The notes below the pieces were generated by a model that was not told the DNA's origin, searched no databases, and saw only the letters and a program-made list of their open reading frames with translations. Positions 60,180 through 64,000 of a stretch of 64,000 nucleotides of DNA are shown one piece after another. Origin of the DNA: Bacteroidia bacterium. GTDB lineage: Bacteria > Bacteroidota > Bacteroidia > Palsa-965. Location of the stretch: NCBI GenBank assembly GCA_025454955.1, contig JALONL010000016.1, forward strand, positions 59,157 through 123,156, in the 5' to 3' direction. Made by a program: the position numbers and the translations under genes. The number at the start of each line of letters is the position of its first letter. Within the stretch, counting starts at the first letter, position 1.

Positions 60180-61274
60180 TTAAATTTCTTTGGCCAGTAC
60201 TTCAAATATCCGCTCAGTGGCAAAGCCGTCCCAGAGCGGGGGAATTTGCCCGCGTTTGAATGTGCCGTTTTCGATTTGGGTAATTTTTTCGGCAATTACA
60301 TCGAGATCGAAAGGCAGCAATTCGTTTGAGCCGAGTGTAACGGTTACCGGCCTTTCGGTATTGGGGCGCAGGGTGAGGCAGGGCACCTGTAAAAAGGTTG
60401 ATTCTTCCTGTATGCCGCCGCTGTCGGTGAGGATGAAGCTGCAATTTTTCACCAATTTCTGAAACGCGAAATAGTCGAGCGGTTCGGTGAGCAGCAATCC
60501 TTCGAGGCGGGTAAACTCGTTTTCCAAACCGGCTTCGCGCATGTTTTTTACCGTGCGCGGATGTATGGGAAATACCACGCGGCGTTTGGCGGTCACGTAG
60601 CGCAGGAGTTTAAGCAGTTTGGTGAGTCCTTCGGCCGTATCCACCGTAGCCGGGCGGTGCATGGTCATAAGCACATACTGGCCGGGGGCGGTGCCAATTT
60701 GATCGAGAATGGGCGAGGAGTCTATTTCGGCCGAAAACTTCACCATCGTATCAATCATGGTATTTCCCACGAAATGGATTCTTTCGGGCGGGGTGTGTTC
60801 GTGGGCAAGGTGGTCGAGTCCGCTTTGCTCGGTTACGAAAAGCATATCGGCAAGCTGGTCGGTGAGTATGCGGTTAAACTCTTCGGGCATGGTGCGGTCG
60901 AAACTGCGCAGGCCGCTTTCGATGTGGGCAATTTTTACGCCTGTTTTATTGGCGGTAAGTGCGGCGGCCAGTGTGCTGTTTACATCGCCGGGCACCATGA
61001 GCAGTTCGGGTTTTTCGGCGGCAATTACTTTTTCGAGGCGCAGCATGATTTCGGCCATCTGCGTGTTGGGCGATGCCTGCGGAATGTCTAAGAAAATATC
61101 GGGCACCAGCCCGAACTGGCGGAAAAACACATCGGCCATTTTCTCGTCGAAATGCTGGCCGGTGTGTACAATTTTCAGGGTGAACTGCGGGTATCGTGCC
61201 GCCACTTCACGAAAGCGGGTTACTTTAATAAAGTTGGGGCGTGTGCCCACCACTGCGAGTATTGTTTTTTGCAC
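60180..61274 (-). CDS. wecB: UDP-N-acetylglucosamine 2-epimerase (non-hydrolysing)
   Basis: This 364-residue protein starts at GTG 61274 (QKTILAVVGTRPNFIKVTRF). The upstream ATG would add residues with no family match. WecB motifs present are GTRPNFIKV, HTGQHFDEKMADVFF, GDVNSTLAAALTANKTGVKI, AHIESGLRSFDRTMPEE, MTMHRPA and LTDSGGIQEESTFL. It interconverts UDP-GlcNAc and UDP-ManNAc. Together with RffA this suggests an ECA-like or capsule glycan containing ManNAc and a 4-amino sugar. Confidence 0.93.
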   Translation of the reverse strand: MQKTILAVVGTRPNFIKVTRFREVAARYPQFTLKIVHTGQHFDEKMADVFFRQFGLVPDIFLDIPQASPNTQMAEIMLRLEKVIAAEKPELLMVPGDVNSTLAAALTANKTGVKIAHIESGLRSFDRTMPEEFNRILTDQLADMLFVTEQSGLDHLAHEHTPPERIHFVGNTMIDTMVKFSAEIDSSPILDQIGTAPGQYVLMTMHRPATVDTAEGLTKLLKLLRYVTAKRRVVFPIHPRTVKNMREAGLENEFTRLEGLLLTEPLDYFAFQKLVKNCSFILTDSGGIQEESTFLQVPCLTLRPNTERPVTVTLGSNELLPFDLDVIAEKITQIENGTFKRGQIPPLWDGFATERIFEVLAKEI

Positions 61275-61630
61275 GGTAGCTGGTAGTCTGTTGTTGCGAA
61301 GTAAAGATAACAATGTTCGTAAAAGTGACCGAGGCAAAACAGGGGTGGTGGTAAATTGCTACAATTCCAACTGCCGGGCTTAAAGTTTCTATCGGCTGTG
61401 CCGGTGTACACTTGCTGCAGCTTACAGGTTTTTATAAGCATTGCCAGTTTATCGCATTGGCGATTAAGCGATTTTGCGGAAGGGCATTTTACAGTTTAAA
61501 GTGCATTGCGGAGAAACTATCTGAATGTCGCAATCTTTCAAGCAATGCTTTACAGTTAAAAAACCTGTGCAGTTGCACATGTTGGCGTGGTTTTATCAAT
61601 ACGTTTGTGCAGTTCAAACTACCAATAGTT

Positions 61631-62236
61631 ATGCACAAACTTCTACTTACGGCGGTGGCCGTTTTCTTTTCGTATTTTCTTCCGGCGCAGCAGAAATACA
61701 CATCGTGGCTCAGCCTGGGTGTGGGCAAGGCGGCGGTGTTCAGTCCTTCGCCGGGTGGTATTACGCAGTTGCATTCGGTGTGGCATCATCTGGCGGGCGG
61801 GCGGCACGATATTATGCTCAGTGGCAGTGTGGGCTGGAACCGCAACCTGTTTTTCACCCCCGATCAGCTTTACTTCCAAACCACCTCGGCCATCAGCTAC
61901 GGACAGCGCACACAGCTTACGCCGCACTTGTTTTTCACGCCCGCCATTGGTATTGGCATTATGCGCCAAACCATGACGCATTACTATTCCACCACCGGCA
62001 CGTTCGAAGATCAATTGCTCACCATACTTTTCAACCGCAGCAGCACCGATCAGATGTACGACAGTTACCGTGAACGGAACATTGGCGTGCCGGTGAGTGT
62101 GAATTTTCTTTATACCACACGTTTTGCCGGTCTCGAAGGCAGTGCTGAAATTATGTTTTCCAAACGGCCTGTGGCGGGTGTGCGGCTTTGTGCGAGTGTG
62201 GGGAAGATGTACAGGAAGAGTGGGGGAAATCGTTAA
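61631..62236 (+). CDS. Hypothetical outer-membrane beta-barrel protein
   Basis: This 201-residue protein starts at ATG 61631 (MHKLLLTAVAVFFSYFLPAQ, a signal peptide). Short amphipathic strands follow (DIMLSGSVGWNRNLFFT, TTSAISYGQRTQLTPHLFFT, GVPVSVNFLYTTRFAGLEGS) in the style of small outer-membrane barrels. The final residues (KMYRKSGGNR) do not end in the usual aromatic. The longer frame from 61412 is not supported. No function is known. The 356-base gap from wecB holds nothing else I can identify. Confidence 0.7.
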   Translation: MHKLLLTAVAVFFSYFLPAQQKYTSWLSLGVGKAAVFSPSPGGITQLHSVWHHLAGGRHDIMLSGSVGWNRNLFFTPDQLYFQTTSAISYGQRTQLTPHLFFTPAIGIGIMRQTMTHYYSTTGTFEDQLLTILFNRSSTDQMYDSYRERNIGVPVSVNFLYTTRFAGLEGSAEIMFSKRPVAGVRLCASVGKMYRKSGGNR

Positions 62237-62704
62237 TAAGCCAGTTTGCGGGCGGATTTTGATTTTTTTATTACGCTCTGCGAATGTTAGCAGTTTTGAG
62301 CGTAGGTGTTTTGGGGGGAAGGCTTCACGGTTGCTCTTGCTCAGGGCCGAAGAAGTATTCGCGGTAACCGGCGGGGTAGCTGAAATTAGTTAATCCGTTC
62401 TGCGGAATAAAGATTAAAATGAAAAATAAATAGAGCAGGAGCGAACCTGTGGGTGCTTTAAAGTACCGTTCGGCTCCCGTCTTCCATTGCAAGTCCTCGG
62501 TGGTTTTGTGGTTAGTCAGGCTTTCTGCACCCTGCGGGCTTTCCATTACAGCCGGGGCTGGGAATTCAGACCGGTTGGTGCAATAAAAAATATTGAATAG
62601 GATCTACTGAAGATAGATTTCTTCCTTAATTAATTTTCGTCCCCATCCATCAATTTCATTTATTCCTATTCTTATTTTAACACTCAATAAGTATGTAGAA
62701 TAAC
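62237..62704. other. Intergenic region with a dispersed repeat copy
   Basis: This 468-base gap contains the second dispersed-repeat copy (62438-62498). A 73-codon minus-strand frame (62325-62546) overlaps it and is not convincing as a gene. The last 100 bases are very AT-rich. Confidence 0.5.
62438..62498 (-). repeat. Dispersed repeat copy 2 (inverted to 60058-60117)
   Basis: Read on the minus strand it matches copy 1 from GAGGACTTGCA to GGTTCGCTCCT. The two copies face each other across wecB and the barrel gene. Confidence 0.6.
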
Positions 62705-63181
62705 TCAATATTTTTCTTTTTCTATGATCCATGCATTTTTTCCTAAGAAAGTTCTGGTTTCTTTTAGATCATAATTATTGCCGTAAATAATTTCGTCATA
62801 CTGTAATAGCTGACCATTTTCAAAAGAAGACTCCGCAGTTATAATACCATTTGAATCTAATTGTCTAACAATAAGTGTTGTTTGTTTGTGTTTGATATAA
62901 AATCGCTGAATAATCGAGCAGTTAGAGCTTATTTTTTGCTCAATTTCATAATTTATTCCTGTATAATTTTCAGTAGCAATTTTTCCAACATTAGGATTAC
63001 TAATATTATCTGAAAGGAATGTTACAAGTTCTGTATCATGCTGGATTTTTTTTTCAATGATAATCCCGTTATATATGTTTTCATTTATTATTTTAATATA
63101 GCCATTTCCATGTTTTTCAAACTCGTCACGAGTAATACTTGCAGATTCAACCAATGGAAAGCTTTTAAAATATTCGATCAT
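62705..63181 (-). CDS. Candidate immunity protein
   Basis: This 158-residue protein starts at MIEYFKSFPLVESASITRDE. It has no signal peptide or membrane helix, is acidic and mixed alpha/beta, and has no family I recognise. It follows the toxin-like gene by 3 bases on the same strand, is AT-rich like it, and has the size and anonymity typical of immunity proteins of polymorphic toxins. The assignment rests on context, not on sequence similarity. Confidence 0.5.
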   Translation of the reverse strand: MIEYFKSFPLVESASITRDEFEKHGNGYIKIINENIYNGIIIEKKIQHDTELVTFLSDNISNPNVGKIATENYTGINYEIEQKISSNCSIIQRFYIKHKQTTLIVRQLDSNGIITAESSFENGQLLQYDEIIYGNNYDLKETRTFLGKNAWIIEKEKY

Positions 63182-63184
63182 ATT

Positions 63185-64000
63185 TTAGTTTATTTTTAGA
63201 TAGGGTGAGACATCAATTGGACTATTTTCTTTGATAATAGAAATTTGAAATCCCTTTCCTTGAAACTTTTGAGCATATTCAATACCAAATGAAGATTGAA
63301 AATTATCATAAAACACACCTGTAAAAGTACGATTACTTTGACTGGTATGCATATTTGTTCCTCGAATAATTCCTTTACTACGATCAGCTTCAATAGCTGC
63401 TTGCTTTACAGTTGTAGCGTTTTTAAATCTCTCTACCAAATTATCAAAAGTAGCCGCATCAACTTTAATCGCCACATCAATATCACCAATAACAGCCGCA
63501 TTGCTCTCTCTTAAAGTACTGCCCTGTACATAAATAGAATTAGTCGGCAAATTCCATTCCTGTGCAAGTTGTTTCACCACCAGACTAAACTGGTCATAAT
63601 CCTGCAAACTCTGAAATAAATTCGGGTAGCCCCTTTGTTTCACCACAAGCCAATAATTCATTTGCGCCACCAGATCGGCAGCCACATAAGTTTTATCCGG
63701 ACGGCAACCATTTAGAATAATATCCTCTATTTCAATAGAACTCAAATTCAGATTTCTGCCCTCCGTACACATCATCTGAATCTCAGCATCAGTATATTTC
63801 AGCGTCCAGCCCTGTTTTCCGGTTAACCGGGTGTTGATGCTATTTTTAATTGAAAGCCAATTCACACCATCATCCCCCAACCTCAAAAACGCCCCCGTAC
63901 ACGCCGAAACCCTCACCCCCAAATTCGCCACCACATTCCCCCCCTGCAACCGCACAAACGCCCCCTCACTCGCAATCGACCCATCCGCAAACAACTTCAC
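63185..64000 (-). CDS. C-terminus of a large protein with a nucleotidyltransferase-like toxin domain (5' end off window)
   Basis: 271 codons are open to the right edge, so the N-terminus is missing. The upstream 50 residues (EGAFVRLQGGNVVANLGVRV) look like a beta-rich linker. Residues 150-260 carry a nucleotidyltransferase core: IYVQGSTLRESNAAVIGDID, with GS (160-161) and the metal-binding DxD (Asp173, Asp175). Such domains occur as C-terminal toxins that attach nucleotides or phosphate groups to target molecules. The AT-rich 3' part and the adjacent small gene fit a polymorphic toxin tip plus immunity gene. The delivery system cannot be seen. Confidence 0.6.
   Translation of the reverse strand: MKLFADGSIASEGAFVRLQGGNVVANLGVRVSACTGAFLRLGDDGVNWLSIKNSINTRLTGKQGWTLKYTDAEIQMMCTEGRNLNLSSIEIEDIILNGCRPDKTYVAADLVAQMNYWLVVKQRGYPNLFQSLQDYDQFSLVVKQLAQEWNLPTNSIYVQGSTLRESNAAVIGDIDVAIKVDAATFDNLVERFKNATTVKQAAIEADRSKGIIRGTNMHTSQSNRTFTGVFYDNFQSSFGIEYAQKFQGKGFQISIIKENSPIDVSPYLKIN

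Noticed and set aside
62325..62546. 73-codon minus-strand ORF with one hydrophobic segment
   Set aside because: It overlaps a dispersed repeat, has no family resemblance and ends in low-quality sequence. It may be chance.

Overview
The window is a piece of a Bacteroidota chromosome (phylum only; I would not name a genus). The evidence is several secreted proteins ending in type IX secretion (T9SS) C-terminal sorting domains, Bacteroidota-typical families (DUF5916, the DUF4835/PorD type, Bacteroidota-type RpoZ, PID-CTERM/exosortase), and -7 promoter boxes of the form TAnnTTTG. No tRNA, rRNA, CRISPR array or intact transposase was seen.

Layout. 1-13.4 kb: cell-surface and envelope genes. These are a kelch/PKD protein cut by the left edge, two small AT-rich exported proteins with related upstream DNA, a DUF5916 outer-membrane protein, a GRDP-like gene followed by a protein with a Gly/Cys tail, and a 2103-residue HYR-repeat surface protein with 13 almost identical repeats. 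13.4-14.25 kb is non-coding except for a truncated outer-membrane-protein pseudogene. 14.25-23.3 kb: housekeeping genes sucC, a Crp/Fnr regulator, bamD-rpoZ-coaBC-porD-like, two tandem TPR paralogues and a surface-antigen-like barrel. 23.3-30.5 kb: small membrane proteins, a candidate exported effector with a Cys-His-Asp triad, and a two-gene unit of 2-oxo acid decarboxylase plus FAD amino acid oxidase. 30.7-38.6 kb: a sigma factor, a membrane-anchored partner and a periplasmic protein, then two T9SS cargo proteins. 38.7-44.7 kb: glyA, a 0.8-kb island of three tandem-repeat arrays between inverted dispersed repeats, and a four-gene exosortase operon containing its own small PID-CTERM-like substrate.

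45.2-61.3 kb is a surface-polysaccharide locus: Wzc-like tyrosine autokinase, Wzm/Wzt ABC exporter, four glycosyltransferases, asparagine synthase, O-antigen ligase/polymerase, RffA/WecE sugar aminotransferase and WecB epimerase. Six minus-strand genes there are joined by 4-base overlaps or a 4-base gap. An AT-rich gene of unknown function interrupts the locus, and a MITE-like element sits just before the autokinase promoter. The right end (62.7-64 kb) carries the C-terminus of a large protein with a nucleotidyltransferase toxin-like domain, followed 3 bases later by a candidate immunity gene.

The best candidates for something new are the exosortase cassette, the Gly/Cys-tail gene pair, the two effector/toxin candidates and the repeat island beside glyA.
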